From contig NZ_JACRMG010000005.1 in NCBI RefSeq assembly GCF_016219575.1, positions 186,001 to 250,000 on the forward strand: a stretch of DNA of 64,000 nt, written 5' to 3'. The translations under genes and the position numbers were made by a program. Source of the DNA: Bradyrhizobium sp. (lineage in GTDB: Bacteria > Pseudomonadota > Alphaproteobacteria > Rhizobiales > Xanthobacteraceae). The notes beneath the pieces are model-generated. The model saw only the letters and a list, made by a program, of their open reading frames with translations, was not told the DNA's origin and ran no database searches. Below, in pieces: positions 1-17,972 of this stretch; the first letter of the stretch is position 1, and each line of letters begins with the position of its first letter.

Positions 1-833
1 TTCACCACCGCTTGGGCAGCGACATTCTCCTGCACCATGCCGAGCAGCGCGGCTTCGTTCAGCTTCTGCTCGTAGTTGGCCTGCACCGCCTTGGGCGTGA
101 GGATGCGCGGCCCGATCAGCGTGATCGGGAACACCAGGAGCGCCACCGCGGCGAGCTGCCAGTTCAGGAACACCATCAGGATTATGCCGGCTATCAGCTC
201 GAGGAACGGGAGCGCCGCGCTGTTGGCAAAGCTCTTGATCGAGCTCTCGAAGGCCGTGAGGTCGATCGAGAAGCGCGACAGGATCTCGCCGCGCTTGGTC
301 TTGGCGAAGTATGATGAGGGCAGGTTCTGCACGTGCTCGAAGATGCGCGTGCGCACGTCGGCGATCAGTCCCGCCGCCAGCCGCGCATCGTGGCGCTCGT
401 ACCAGACCGCAACCATCGAGGTCACGATGCCGGCCACCGCCAGCACGCCGAGAATCTTGTAAAGGGCCTGGAAATCCTCCTCGCCGAGCGCATCGTCGAT
501 CAGGAACTTCAGGCTGAGCGGCATGATGACGTTGAACAGCGTCTCGACGATGACGCCGAAGCTGACGAAGGCGATCAGCTTCTTGTAGTTGCCGAAATAG
601 GGCCGGACAAAACCATAGATGGTGGCAAACGCGCCGGCAGCCTCGCGGGCGGTAAAGACGACGAGATCCTCGTCCTCCTCGTCGTCGTCGAGCTCGATTT
701 CGTCGTCCTCTTCCTTCTCCGCCTCGTCGGTGGAAGGCGGCGGCGCATCCGGATCGGCCGCGAGCTTCTTCAGCTCGGACTCGTCCGTCTGGGCGTGTGT
801 CGGGTCGTCCGGTGAAGGAGGTCTGGGCGCCAT
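1..833 (-). CDS. ABC exporter, membrane-domain part (3' end beyond the window)
   Basis: The reading frame starts at the ATG at 833 and stays open to the left edge, giving 277 codons of the N-terminal part. Residues 1 to about 55 are hydrophilic and very acidic, with runs of Asp and Glu. They are followed by a type 1 ABC exporter transmembrane domain, recognisable from the segment FEHVQNLPSSYFAKTKRGEI and the following SRFSIDL. The nucleotide-binding domain must lie outside the window, so substrate and direction are inferred from the fold only. The gene follows the FAD/methyltransferase fusion on the same strand after a 127 bp gap, so the two may be co-transcribed. The acidic N-terminal extension is unusual for this family. 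Confidence 0.85.
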   Translation of the reverse strand, partial: MAPRPPSPDDPTHAQTDESELKKLAADPDAPPPSTDEAEKEEDDEIELDDDEEDEDLVVFTAREAAGAFATIYGFVRPYFGNYKKLIAFVSFGVIVETLFNVIMPLSLKFLIDDALGEEDFQALYKILGVLAVAGIVTSMVAVWYERHDARLAAGLIADVRTRIFEHVQNLPSSYFAKTKRGEILSRFSIDLTAFESSIKSFANSAALPFLELIAGIILMVFLNWQLAAVALLVFPITLIGPRILTPKAVQANYEQKLNEAALLGMVQENVAAQAVV

Positions 834-960
834 AAAACCAACCGATGTCGCACGGCCGGCATGACCGCAACGCGAGGCGATAGCGGCAAATCGCTACCGT
901 CCCAATCCTAGGCGATCAGGGGGCATTCGGCAAAGCAAATGGAACAGCACGTAAACGCGA

Positions 961-3018
961 CTATTCGTCCTCGTCTTCGATCTTGTCGAAGAATGAGTAG
1001 CGAAGGCTGTCGGCGTCGGCATACCAGTGCCCCGGGCCCTTGTTGGCGGCCAGGGTCGCGGTCCACACCTCGTCCATGGTGTCGCGACGGTGCATCGACA
1101 GGTCGAAGCCGTTGCCGAAGAACAATTCCGACCACTCCCACCAGGTGCCGAGCTTCTTCACACCGCGCAGCAGGTCGTAGCGGTCGATGATCGCCGGCGC
1201 CATGTCCGAGGTCACCGAGCCGAACACGACACCGGCCTTGACCACGCGGTTGAGCTCGCGCACGGCACGCGCCACCTGCTTGTCGGAAACGTGACACAGG
1301 CTGGTCTCGAACACGAAATCGAAGCTGCCTTTCTTGAACGGCAGGTCGGTGATCGATCCGAGCTTGTTGTACTTCTTCAGCGCCTTCGGCGTCCGGGCGT
1401 GGATGGCGCGGTTGTTCTCAACGCCCCAGGCATCGATGCCGCGCCCGCGCAGCGCGCCGACCAGTTCGCCGCTGGCGGAGCCGGCGACCAGCAGCTTGTA
1501 GCCCTTCGCCCTGCCCCAGACGATCCGGATCAGCTGCGTCAGGTAATCGGGATCGGTGAACCGGTTCCAGACCTCGTTGTAGGGGCCGACGCCGCGATAG
1601 TTCTCGAAGTAGTCGCGATCGATCCTGTCGGAGAATGGCTTCTCGGTCTGCGCGCGCGCGCGGCGCAGCCGCATCATCTCGGTGAGAATGAGGTCGGTCG
1701 CAGCGTCCGAGGAATCGAGCAGGCCGTTGAGCGTGGAGTCGAACAGATAGTCGCCGACCACGACGATACCCGGATGCTCCTTCGGCTCCGGCCGGTGATT
1801 GGTCAGGACGTCGCGAACCGGCAGGCCTCCGGGCAGCGCGTTGACCGACGACAGCCAGCGATGGATCTTGCCTTCGAGGAAATGGTCGCGCGCATTGCCG
1901 AGCGAGGCCGGCAGCGATTTCAGCGCGGCGTCGATCAGTTCCTCGTCGGTCAGGTTGGCAAACGCCAGCGCATCGGAACCCGCGATCAGCCAGTTCAGCA
2001 CGCCGTGCCTGCCGACGTCGTGGCGCGAGCCTTCGTTGTAGACGCAGCAGCCTCCGAATGCCTCCGACATGAACCAGGAACCCGGGATCTTCTCGCCCCA
2101 GAACGGTTCGTCGAACAGGATGGAGACGCGCAGATAATGCGCGGGACGGTCGAAATAGGCGACGTGCTTGACCATCGAGGCGCGCAGCCGTTCGCCTTCC
2201 CAGTTCATGGTGGAGAGCCAGGAGTGCGGCAGGCACATCAGCACGAGGTCGAAGTCGCGCGTCTCCGGCCCCTTGCCGTTCATCATGTTGAGGCGGTAGC
2301 GGCCGGCCGCTGTCTTGCCGACCTTGAGCACACGGTGGTTGAGCTGGATGTCGGCGTTCACTTCCGAACGCAGGCACTCGATCAGCTGCTCGTTGCCGTT
2401 CTGGATGGAGTACAGGCCGATATAGCCGTCGATATCCATCACGAAGTTCTTCAGCGCATTGAGCCCGTTGGTGTTGTGCGATTCCGTCGCGATGTCGGAA
2501 CGCGCCATCACCTTGAAGAAGCGCTTTGCCGTGGGATCGTCGATTTCCTCGTCGAGCAGTTGCTCGCAGTTCTTCCAGGCCCAGGGATGCTCGTTGTCCT
2601 GGGCGCCGACGCCTTCGTAATATTGCAGCGGGCTCATCAGGCCGGCGCAGCGCTTGCGGAACGCCTCGATCGCAGCCGCGGTCTTCTCGCCGTACTTGCG
2701 GCGCATGCCCGGCACGTCGTTGAGCAGGACGCCGTCGAGCTGCACCTGCTCGGCGTCCATCGGAATAGTCTGCAGCCCGAAATGCTGGATCAGCTCGCGC
2801 AGCGGATCGGGGCCGGTCATCGAGTAGTCGTAGATTTCGGCTACACCGGCCTCGTACATCGCGTTCGCGGTATCGAACTTGCGGGTGACGATCTTGCCGC
2901 CGAGGCGGTCGGATGCCTCATAGATGGTGACCCGGCACTGATCGCCGAGCTTCTTCTTCAGATACCAGGCGCTCATCAGCCCGCCCGGGCCGCCGCCGAC
3001 AATTGCGAGGTCCAACAT
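961..3018 (-). CDS. FAD-dependent oxidoreductase fused to a SAM methyltransferase
   Basis: This is a 685-residue two-domain protein. The first part is an FAD amine-oxidase/desaturase-type domain: it opens with the dinucleotide-binding motif IVGGGPGG at residues 5-12, then a YEASDRLGGK flavin motif. The last 200 residues look like a class I methyltransferase, with a degenerate motif I (LLVAGSASGELVGAL), an acidic motif II (GVENN) and a motif around LPFKKGSFDFVFETSLCHV. The ATG at 3018 is preferred over a GTG at 3096 because GGAAG lies about 9 nt upstream and the flavin motif then sits at the N-terminus. It follows the rpoC terminator and precedes the ABC exporter. The substrate is unknown; lipid or polyketide-like modification is only a guess. 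Confidence 0.85.
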   Translation of the reverse strand: MLDLAIVGGGPGGLMSAWYLKKKLGDQCRVTIYEASDRLGGKIVTRKFDTANAMYEAGVAEIYDYSMTGPDPLRELIQHFGLQTIPMDAEQVQLDGVLLNDVPGMRRKYGEKTAAAIEAFRKRCAGLMSPLQYYEGVGAQDNEHPWAWKNCEQLLDEEIDDPTAKRFFKVMARSDIATESHNTNGLNALKNFVMDIDGYIGLYSIQNGNEQLIECLRSEVNADIQLNHRVLKVGKTAAGRYRLNMMNGKGPETRDFDLVLMCLPHSWLSTMNWEGERLRASMVKHVAYFDRPAHYLRVSILFDEPFWGEKIPGSWFMSEAFGGCCVYNEGSRHDVGRHGVLNWLIAGSDALAFANLTDEELIDAALKSLPASLGNARDHFLEGKIHRWLSSVNALPGGLPVRDVLTNHRPEPKEHPGIVVVGDYLFDSTLNGLLDSSDAATDLILTEMMRLRRARAQTEKPFSDRIDRDYFENYRGVGPYNEVWNRFTDPDYLTQLIRIVWGRAKGYKLLVAGSASGELVGALRGRGIDAWGVENNRAIHARTPKALKKYNKLGSITDLPFKKGSFDFVFETSLCHVSDKQVARAVRELNRVVKAGVVFGSVTSDMAPAIIDRYDLLRGVKKLGTWWEWSELFFGNGFDLSMHRRDTMDEVWTATLAANKGPGHWYADADSLRYSFFDKIEDEDE

Positions 3019-3150
3019 GTTCCGTTCCGCCGCTTCCGCCGCCCCCTGCCCGGAAAGCGCGCGGTCCAAGTCCAAACTAGAAAAGGCGCTTTTCACCCTG
3101 AAGGAAAGATGAACAAAGCGGGTTCCTGCACCGCAGCAATAAAGAAAAAC

Positions 3151-3177
3151 AAAAAGGCCGGCGCGTGGCCGGCCTTT
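3151..3177 (-). terminator. Rho-independent terminator of rpoC
   Basis: There is a perfect 10-bp stem, AAAGGCCGGC (3153-3162) with GCCGGCCTTT (3168-3177), and a 5-nt loop. On the minus strand it runs into a T-rich tract (TTTTTGTTTTT). It lies about 30 bp after the rpoC stop codon and should end the rpoBC transcript. Confidence 0.9.
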
Positions 3178-3208
3178 CGCAAGATATTTCCCTATTCTAC
3201 CGGGACGC

Positions 3209-7408
<4,200 letters not shown>

Positions 7409-7527
7409 GGTCTTCTCCTCGCGTGCCGGTCAAAGGCCGGCAGCAATAAGACATTCTTTTTGGTCACGGGCGCCCCGCCCCGCTCGGGCGAAGCGCCATA
7501 GCCCGGCAGTAACGCCGGGCGTCAAAG

Positions 7528-11655
<4,128 letters not shown>

Positions 11656-12099
11656 CGTGGCCTCTCATCTGCGCCGCCCCCGCCGTGAGGGCGAACCTTC
11701 CGGACCGCGGTTTGCGACCGCCATCCGGGTTGAATTTCGATTCGTTTCGACCCCCCAAAGCCCGATTGCGGGTTTTTCGTCCCGATTTCGTTCTTCGGAC
11801 CTTCAAAACGCAAAACGACGCGCGGGGCGCGCTAGCGCACCCGCCCGTCACAACCATTCATTTCACGGACTGCAAAAAGCCCGAAATCTGACTGTCTCCC
11901 AACGGCTTGCGCCGGGAACCCTGCCGTCCCCGTCACCGCGCCGTGTTTTCCTGCTGCCGACCCGATATGGGGCGGCGAACGCAGGGATTCGAGGATTAAG
12001 TTCCCGAATCCCCACACTTTTCTGTGTACGCCCTGCTCCGGGATGCCCCGAAGCACGCTTCTTGCACAATCCCGGGGATTCGGCCCCGGGTTTACGCAC
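11656..12099 (-). other. rplL-rpoB spacer
   Basis: No credible gene is visible in these 444 bp. Just after rplL there is a 7-bp GC palindromic stem, CCCGGGG (12071-12077) with CCCCGGG (12084-12090), without a T-run. A second weak hairpin (about 11757-11778, AAGCCCG/CGGGTTT) lies closer to rpoB. In enterobacteria the equivalent spacer holds an attenuator and an RNase III site; a similar partial terminator or processing role is inference here. Confidence 0.5.
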
Positions 12100-12477
12100 T
12101 TACTTGAGCTCGACCTTCGCGCCAGCCTTCTCGAGCTGGGCCTTGATCTTGTCGGCTTCGTCCTTGTTGACGCCTTCCTTGACCGGCTTCGGAGCGCCTT
12201 CGACGAGGTCCTTGGCTTCCTTCAGGCCCAGGCCCGTGATGGCGCGGACTTCCTTGATGACCTCGATCTTCTTGTCGCCGGCGGAAGCCAGCACGACGGT
12301 GAACTCGGTCTTCTCTTCGGCCGGAGCGGCGGCGGCGCCACCAGCGGCGGGGCCGGCAACCGCAACCGCGGCAGCGGCGGACACGCCCCACTTCTCTTCC
12401 AGGAGCTTAGCGAGTTCAGCCGCTTCGAGCACGGTGAGGCTCGAGAGGTCGTCGACGATTTTCTGCAAGTCAGCCAT
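12100..12477 (-). CDS. rplL: 50S ribosomal protein L7/L12
   Basis: This 125-residue stalk protein recruits translation GTPases to the ribosome. It has the N-terminal dimerisation helices ([20 protein letters not shown]), an Ala/Gly-rich hinge at about residues 34-52, and the conserved C-terminal globular domain with [16 protein letters not shown] and [20 protein letters not shown] lies upstream of the ATG. It follows rplJ by 53 bp in the same transcript, as expected because L10 and L7/L12 form the stalk complex. Confidence 0.99.
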   Translation of the reverse strand: MADLQKIVDDLSSLTVLEAAELAKLLEEKWGVSAAAAVAVAGPAAGGAAAAPAEEKTEFTVVLASAGDKKIEVIKEVRAITGLGLKEAKDLVEGAPKPVKEGVNKDEADKIKAQLEKAGAKVELK

Positions 12478-12530
12478 TGATCTGTTTCCTTAAACGTATG
12501 GTTCGAACCAGGTTGATGTTTTGCGAAGGG

Positions 12531-13049
12531 TCAGGCCGCTTCGCCCTTTGAGGCATGAGCCTGAATGACGCGCGCGAGCTTGGCCGCGGGAGCGTTCGAC
12601 AGTTGGGCGATCTTGGTCGCGGGCGCCACGAGGAGGCCCACGAGCTTTGCGCGCAGTTCGTCGAGCGACGGCAGCGAGGCAAGCGCCTTCACGCCATCGA
12701 CATTCAGGACGGTTTTACCCATCGAGCCGCCGAGGATGACGAACTGTTCGTTCGCCTTGGCGAATTCGATGGCAACCTTCGGCGCGGCGACCGGATCGCT
12801 GGAAGTTGCGATCACGGTCGGCCCCTTCAACAGGGGGCCGATGCCGGCGACGTCAGTGCCTTCAAGAGCAATTTTGGCGAGACGGTTCTTCGAGACCTTC
12901 ACCGATGCGCCAGCCTGCCGCATCTGCATGCGCAGCTTCTGCATCTGGGCCACGGTGAGGCCGGAATAGTGGGCGACGATGGCAACGTTCGTGGTCTTGA
13001 AGACCTCGTTGAGCGCTACGACCGCGTCCTTTTTTGCCGCTCTTTCCAC
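12531..13049 (-). CDS. rplJ: 50S ribosomal protein L10
   Basis: L10 is the base of the ribosomal stalk and normally represses its own operon through the mRNA leader. The GTG at 13049 is chosen as start. It has GGAGAG about 8 nt upstream and gives 172 residues beginning (M)[16 protein letters not shown], the length and start usual for alphaproteobacterial L10. An in-frame ATG at 13082 would add 11 residues and lacks a good ribosome binding site. The segment [13 protein letters not shown] (here [13 protein letters not shown]) and the C-terminal L7/L12-binding helix are present. Confidence 0.97.
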   Translation of the reverse strand: MERAAKKDAVVALNEVFKTTNVAIVAHYSGLTVAQMQKLRMQMRQAGASVKVSKNRLAKIALEGTDVAGIGPLLKGPTVIATSSDPVAAPKVAIEFAKANEQFVILGGSMGKTVLNVDGVKALASLPSLDELRAKLVGLLVAPATKIAQLSNAPAAKLARVIQAHASKGEAA

Positions 13050-13682
13050 AGCAAGCTCTCTCCGGTTGGCGGCCTTGCTCATCTTGGAGCAGGACCACCG
13101 GGTTGCACCCGCCGTCCCGCCCGTCACCTGACATTCGGAAGCGAGCTTCCGAAGGACACGAAGGGCAAGACGACATCTTAAGCCTGCCCTCCCGAAAGCC
13201 TTCGCAGGCCCGCGGGGTGTCGAGGTTCGAACCAAACTCCCTCCACGCCGCCAATAATGGCAGGCGCGAACAAAAATCCGGTCTTCACCCGTCTATGCAG
13301 GCCGTTCGATTAAGCCCTTGAAGAACTTGCGTTCGTCGCAGGCGCCTGCAGTCTCGGACAGGATCGAGGCACATCGGCAGAACCGACGGCCCCTGCCCCA
13401 TTCCACCGGGACGAAGTTTCCTCTTCCTCTTGAACGGCCCGAGCGGACGTCAAAAGGAACAGTCTCCCTTCATTTCGGCATTTTGGAATGCGAGCACGAA
13501 CGCGCCAGCGACCGCCAGCACGTCCGGAGGCGGCTGTTTATCCGCTCCGGCACCGATTGCCAAGAGCAAAAATCGGGCCGCGGCCGGCGGGGCAAAACCC
13601 CTGAAACCGGCCTCTCCGGGCCCCGTATATCGCCCATATAATGGGTTCCCGCCAAAATGGGGCCGCTACGGGGGCATTTTCG
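13050..13682 (-). promoter_or_regulatory. rplJ leader and promoter region
   Basis: The region holds no convincing gene. About 85 bp upstream of the rplJ GTG there is a stable hairpin, TTCGGAAG (13134-13141) with CTTCCGAA (13146-13153) and a CGAG loop. In many bacteria the rplJ leader binds L10 to shut off translation; this leader is the logical place for that control, but no specific L10-binding fold could be verified by eye. The start of the divergent cupin gene lies at the right end. Confidence 0.5.
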
Positions 13683-14282
13683 ATGGCAAAGCCGGCCGAC
13701 AGCTACTTCAACCCGGTGACCAAGACGCGGCTGGTGTTCGTCACGACGGCTGAGTCGTCCGGCGGAATGGAACTCGCCATCGACTGGTTCGTCCCGCCCG
13801 GCGAGCGGCTGGCGGCGATTCCCCACTGCCACGGCGGAGGGCCCGACGGCGCCAGCATCGAGCATTTCGACCTGCTCGAGGGCAGCGCCGGTTGCAGCAT
13901 CGGCGGGGTCAGGCAGCAGGCGAGCGCACCCCACACCTTCACGGTCCCCTTCAATACGCCGCATGTCCATCCCTGGAACACCGGCACCATGACATTGCAC
14001 GTGCGCCAGCGCATCACTCCGCCGGAGCCGAGCCTCGAAATCCTTGAAGGCGTCGAGCGCTTCTTCGAGACCCTGACCGCGCTGAGCCAGCAGGGCCGCG
14101 CCAACCGCCGCGGCGACATCTACAATCCCTTGCAGGCCGCGCTGCTTCTGACCAGCACGCTGTTTCCGGTCACCTATATCGCCTATCTGCCCGTCGGCCT
14201 GCAGGCGGCCGCGCTGGGCGGCATGGCGAAACTGGCCAGGCGCCTCGGCTATCCCGCGCATATCATGCCGAAGGCGGGCTAG
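13683..14282 (+). CDS. Cupin-fold protein of unknown function
   Basis: The protein has 199 residues from the ATG at 13683 (MAKPADSYF); an upstream in-frame ATG at 13641 is possible. A cupin-like core is suggested by IPHCHGGGPDGASIEHFDLLEG, a Gly turn, and later NTPHVHPWNTG, which would supply the metal-binding His/Glu set. The C-terminal 60 residues contain a hydrophobic stretch (LQAALLLTSTLFPVTYIAYL) that may anchor the protein in the membrane. It stands alone between rplJ and the dispersed repeat and is divergent from rplJ. Reaction and ligand are unknown. Confidence 0.75.
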   Translation: MAKPADSYFNPVTKTRLVFVTTAESSGGMELAIDWFVPPGERLAAIPHCHGGGPDGASIEHFDLLEGSAGCSIGGVRQQASAPHTFTVPFNTPHVHPWNTGTMTLHVRQRITPPEPSLEILEGVERFFETLTALSQQGRANRRGDIYNPLQAALLLTSTLFPVTYIAYLPVGLQAAALGGMAKLARRLGYPAHIMPKAG

Positions 14283-14430
14283 GATCGTAGGATGGGTAGA
14301 GCGAAGCGAAACCATCATGCTTCAACAACAAAGATGAATGATGGGTTTTTCGACGCGCTCGACCTCTCCCACGGCAGCAGCGGCGCGCACCATTGCAAAT
14401 CCGGCACGACGGGCAAGTCACTTCGGTTTG

Positions 14431-14998
14431 ACGGAATCGTGTCAAGCCCCGGAGTGAAAAATATTTCGCTTTACCAGAATTCTGATTTGCGGTATGCATG
14501 CCCCAGCCCGCGCCACCATGAGGGACGTTCGCGCGATCGTCACGGAACGTGGTGCGGGTTGCGATGGACGCTTGCCGCGTCAGGCGGGGTCATTCCCGCC
14601 CGACGAAAACGCGGCAGCGTACGGCGAAATCGTGTGGTCCTGGCGCCGCGACCCTGGCGTCTATCCCCGCCGGCCTGTGCTGGCGAGGCAACGGGGGCAA
14701 GACAGGCCGTTCCCCGGGGAGAGCGCGACATAAGCCGTAAGGCCATTGCGCGGGGAAGGCCGGGCTGTCCCGGCTGTACCTGTCAAACCCGTGTGCACCT
14801 TTTGTAGCACTTTTCGCACACGGCAATGCGGGCGCAGTCGGCGCCCGGCCTTCCCTGCGCCCTCTTCACAGAAGAGGGCCGAAGAGACCGCAAAACTCAG
14901 GCGAAACCGCGCCGTGAGAACGAGAAGCTATGTCTGCATTCTTGTCGCGGCCATCCTTCGAGACGCCGCGCGAGCGCGGCTCCTCAGGATGAGGCAGC
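14431..14998 (+). repeat. Dispersed 0.57 kb repeat, copy A
   Basis: By eye this stretch aligns over its whole length with the reverse complement of 29815-30400, at roughly 80-85% identity with small indels. Shared blocks include GTGTCAAGCCC near the start, AATCGTGTGGTCCTGGCGCC, GGCGTCTATCCCCGCCGGCC and CCTGTCAAACCCGTGTGCA. The right end contains a CATCCTTCGAGACGC/CTCAGGATGAGG palindromic element. No frame is preserved between the copies as expected for a gene, so it looks non-coding. It sits exactly where rplKA and rplJL are separated. Confidence 0.85.
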
Positions 14999-15006
14999 AA
15001 AGCGCC

Positions 15007-15093
15007 GTAGGGTGGGCAAAGCGCAGCGTGCCCACCCTCAAGAGCACTGCACGCAAGGTGGGCACGGCGCAAGAGCGCCTTTGCCCACCCTAC
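15007..15093. repeat. Nested inverted repeat (REP-like)
   Basis: Perfect 15-bp arms GTAGGGTGGGCAAAG (15007-15021) and CTTTGCCCACCCTAC (15079-15093) enclose a second inverted pair, CGTGCCCACC with GGTGGGCACG. It lies just after the dehydrogenase stop codon and could fold into a long cruciform or transcript-end hairpin. Confidence 0.85.
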
Positions 15094-15098
15094 AGTTC

Positions 15099-16052
15099 TC
15101 ACCCCGCCTTCACCGCAAAGGGCAGCGGCTTGCCGGCGAAGAACGCCTCCAGATTCGCCATCACGCAGTCCTGCATCGCGACGTGGCCTTGCAGCGTGTG
15201 GCCGCCGACATGCGGGGCGAGCACGACGTTCGGCAGCGCGGTCAGCGCATCCGGCGCGTGCGGCTCCTTCTCGAAGACGTCGAGGCCGGCGCCGGCGATG
15301 GTCTTGTCGGTGAGCGCTGCAACCAGTGCGCGCTGGTCGATGACGGAACCGCGCGCGATGTTGACGACATGGCCGTCCTCGCCGAGCCGCCGCAGGATAT
15401 CGGCGTTGACGACGTGATACGTCTCGGGGCCGGCGCGCACGGCGACGATGAGCACGCTGCACCAGTCGGCCAACGCCTCCAGACCGTCGAAATAGCGATA
15501 GGGCACGTCATGGCGGCTGCGGCTGAAATAGCCGACCTCGCTCTCGAAGGCGGCCACGCGCGCGGCGATGCGGCGGCCGATCTCGCCCATGCCGTAGATG
15601 CCGACCTTGCGTCCGCCCATGCCGTTCTGCGGCCGCATCAGCGGCGACGGTTTCGACGCCGCCCAGCTGCCGTCGCGGATAAAGCCGTCGGCGACCAGGA
15701 TCCGCCTCACGCTTGCCAGCGTCAGGGCCAGCGCCATGTCGGCGACCGACGAGGCATTGGCGCCGGGACTGTTGCCGACCGCGATGTTGCGCGCGGCTGC
15801 GGCCTTCAGGTCGACGCCGTCATAGCCGGTGCCGTAGCAGACGATCGCCCCCAGTTGCGGCAGCAAGTCCATGATGTCACCGCCGAGCCGCTGGCCGCCT
15901 GCCGCGAGCACGGCGCGGACGGAAGCGAGCTGTTCCGCCGAAAACACCTCGCCGGGCTTCTTCCCCGCCGCATCCATCAGCTCGTAGCGCTGGCTGATGC
16001 GCGCCATCTGCGATTTCGGGAAGCGGTGGAGGATCAGGACTTTCTCGGGCAT
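15099..16052 (-). CDS. D-2-hydroxyacid dehydrogenase
   Basis: This 317-residue NAD(P)-dependent oxidoreductase probably interconverts a 2-oxoacid (glyoxylate, hydroxypyruvate or similar) and the D-2-hydroxyacid. The Rossmann motif YGMGEIG is near residue 155. The catalytic trio is visible: Arg in VAVRAGPET, Glu in LDVFEKEP and His in NVVLAPHVGGHT. The ATG at 16052 is preferred over an in-frame TTG at 16070 because AAGAGG lies about 7 nt upstream. It follows rplA on the same strand by about 80 bp, an unusual neighbour inside the ribosomal region. Confidence 0.93.
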   Translation of the reverse strand: MPEKVLILHRFPKSQMARISQRYELMDAAGKKPGEVFSAEQLASVRAVLAAGGQRLGGDIMDLLPQLGAIVCYGTGYDGVDLKAAAARNIAVGNSPGANASSVADMALALTLASVRRILVADGFIRDGSWAASKPSPLMRPQNGMGGRKVGIYGMGEIGRRIAARVAAFESEVGYFSRSRHDVPYRYFDGLEALADWCSVLIVAVRAGPETYHVVNADILRRLGEDGHVVNIARGSVIDQRALVAALTDKTIAGAGLDVFEKEPHAPDALTALPNVVLAPHVGGHTLQGHVAMQDCVMANLEAFFAGKPLPFAVKAG

Positions 16053-16133
16053 CGCGGCCTCTTCTTGCAAATGAAACGGGCGGAACCGGTGACCCGATCC
16101 CGCCCTTCGATTGTCATGCCCTCAGGCGAATCA

Positions 16134-16826
<693 letters not shown>

Positions 16827-16832
16827 GGCGCC

Positions 16833-17261
16833 TTACCCCGCAACTTCCAGACCCATCGAACGGGCAGAGCCCTCGACCATTTTCATGGCCGATTCGATGG
16901 TGTCGCAATTGAGATCCTTCATCTTCTTCTCGGCGATCTCGCGCACCTGCGCCTTGGTCACCTTGCCGGCCTTGTCGCGGCCCGGAGCCTTCGAACCGGA
17001 CTCGATCTTGGCGGCCTTCTTGAGGAAGTAGGACATCGGCGGCGTCTTCATCTCGAAGGTGAAGGAACGGTCCGCATAGATGGTGATGATCACCGGGATC
17101 GGGGTGTTCTTCTCTTCCTTCTGCGTCTGGGCGTTGAACGCCTTGCAGAATTCCATGATGTTCAGGCCGCGCTGACCAAGCGCGGGGCCGATCGGGGGCG
17201 ACGGGTTCGCCGCTCCCGCCGGCACCTGAAGTTTCAGGTATCCGGTCACTTTCTTTGCCAT
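16833..17261 (-). CDS. rplK: 50S ribosomal protein L11
   Basis: L11 (142 residues) binds the GTPase-associated region of 23S rRNA. The N-terminal signature [20 protein letters not shown] and the C-terminal RNA-binding part (GTVTKAQ-like [19 protein letters not shown]) are both present. The start ATG follows CAGGAG. It is preceded by nusG with a 160 bp gap and followed directly by rplA. Confidence 0.99.
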   Translation of the reverse strand: MAKKVTGYLKLQVPAGAANPSPPIGPALGQRGLNIMEFCKAFNAQTQKEEKNTPIPVIITIYADRSFTFEMKTPPMSYFLKKAAKIESGSKAPGRDKAGKVTKAQVREIAEKKMKDLNCDTIESAMKMVEGSARSMGLEVAG

Positions 17262-17421
17262 GTATCACTCCTGTTGTGCCGGCGAACCGGCGGTTTCAGG
17301 TTCCGTGGTTCGGATGGAGGCGGCTGGCTACCGCCCTCTCCTCCCACGGCCTCTTCAGTCTACGCGAAGATCGATCCTCGCGCCCTCAATATACACGAAG
17401 ACGCACTTCGTGCTTTCGCAA

Positions 17422-17952
17422 TCAGACCTTCTCGACCTGAGCGAATTCCAGTTCGACCGGGGTCGCGCGGCCGAAGATCGACACGGCGACCTTCAGGCGC
17501 GAGCGCGCCTCGTCGATTTCCTCGACCACACCCGAGAACGAGGCGAACGGGCCATCGGCCACGCGGACGTTCTCGCCGATCTCGAACGACACCGAGGCCT
17601 TCGGCCGTTCCACGCCCTCCTGCACCTGGTGCAGGATGCGCATGGCTTCGGCTTCCGAGATCGGCATCGGCTTGTTTTCGGCGCCGAGGAAGCCGGTCAC
17701 CTTGGGCGTGTTCTTGATCAGATGAAACGCCTCGTCGGTCAGCTTCATCTTCACCAGCACGTAGCCCGGGAAGAACTTGCGCTCGGCGTCGATCTTGCGG
17801 CCGCGGCGCACTTCCGTGACCTTCTCGGTCGGCACCAGCACCTGCTCGAACAATTCCTCGAGCCCGCGCTGCTTGGCCTGCTCGCGGATCGATTCAGCGA
17901 CCTTCTTCTCGAAGTTCGAGTAGGCGTGAACGATGTACCAGCGCTTGTCCAT
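17422..17952 (-). CDS. nusG: Transcription termination/antitermination protein NusG
   Basis: NusG binds RNA polymerase and couples it to Rho or the ribosome. The 176-residue form starting MDKRWYIVHAYSNFEKKV matches the family's usual N-terminus (NGN domain). The C-terminal KOW domain begins near IGENVRVADGPFASFSGVVE. An in-frame ATG at 17973 overlaps the secE stop codon (TGATG) and would add MSAGTQL; this overlap suggests translational coupling and may be the true start. Neither ATG has a strong ribosome binding site. Confidence 0.97.
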   Translation of the reverse strand: MDKRWYIVHAYSNFEKKVAESIREQAKQRGLEELFEQVLVPTEKVTEVRRGRKIDAERKFFPGYVLVKMKLTDEAFHLIKNTPKVTGFLGAENKPMPISEAEAMRILHQVQEGVERPKASVSFEIGENVRVADGPFASFSGVVEEIDEARSRLKVAVSIFGRATPVELEFAQVEKV

Positions 17953-17972
17953 AAGTTGAGTTCCGGCGCTCA

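Noticed and set aside
11757..11778. Hairpin AAGCCCG/CGGGTTTTT in the rplL-rpoB spacer as a terminator
   Set aside because: The T-run is on the plus strand, opposite to transcription here, and the stem is short.
13217..13237. T-arm-like GGTTCGAACC upstream of rplJ, suggesting a tRNA
   Set aside because: No matching acceptor, D or anticodon stems around it on either strand.
14540..14746. Similar short minus and plus frames in the two dispersed repeat copies (14540-14746 and 30065-30295)
   Set aside because: They follow from DNA identity of the repeats; the frames have indels and different ends, so coding is not supported.
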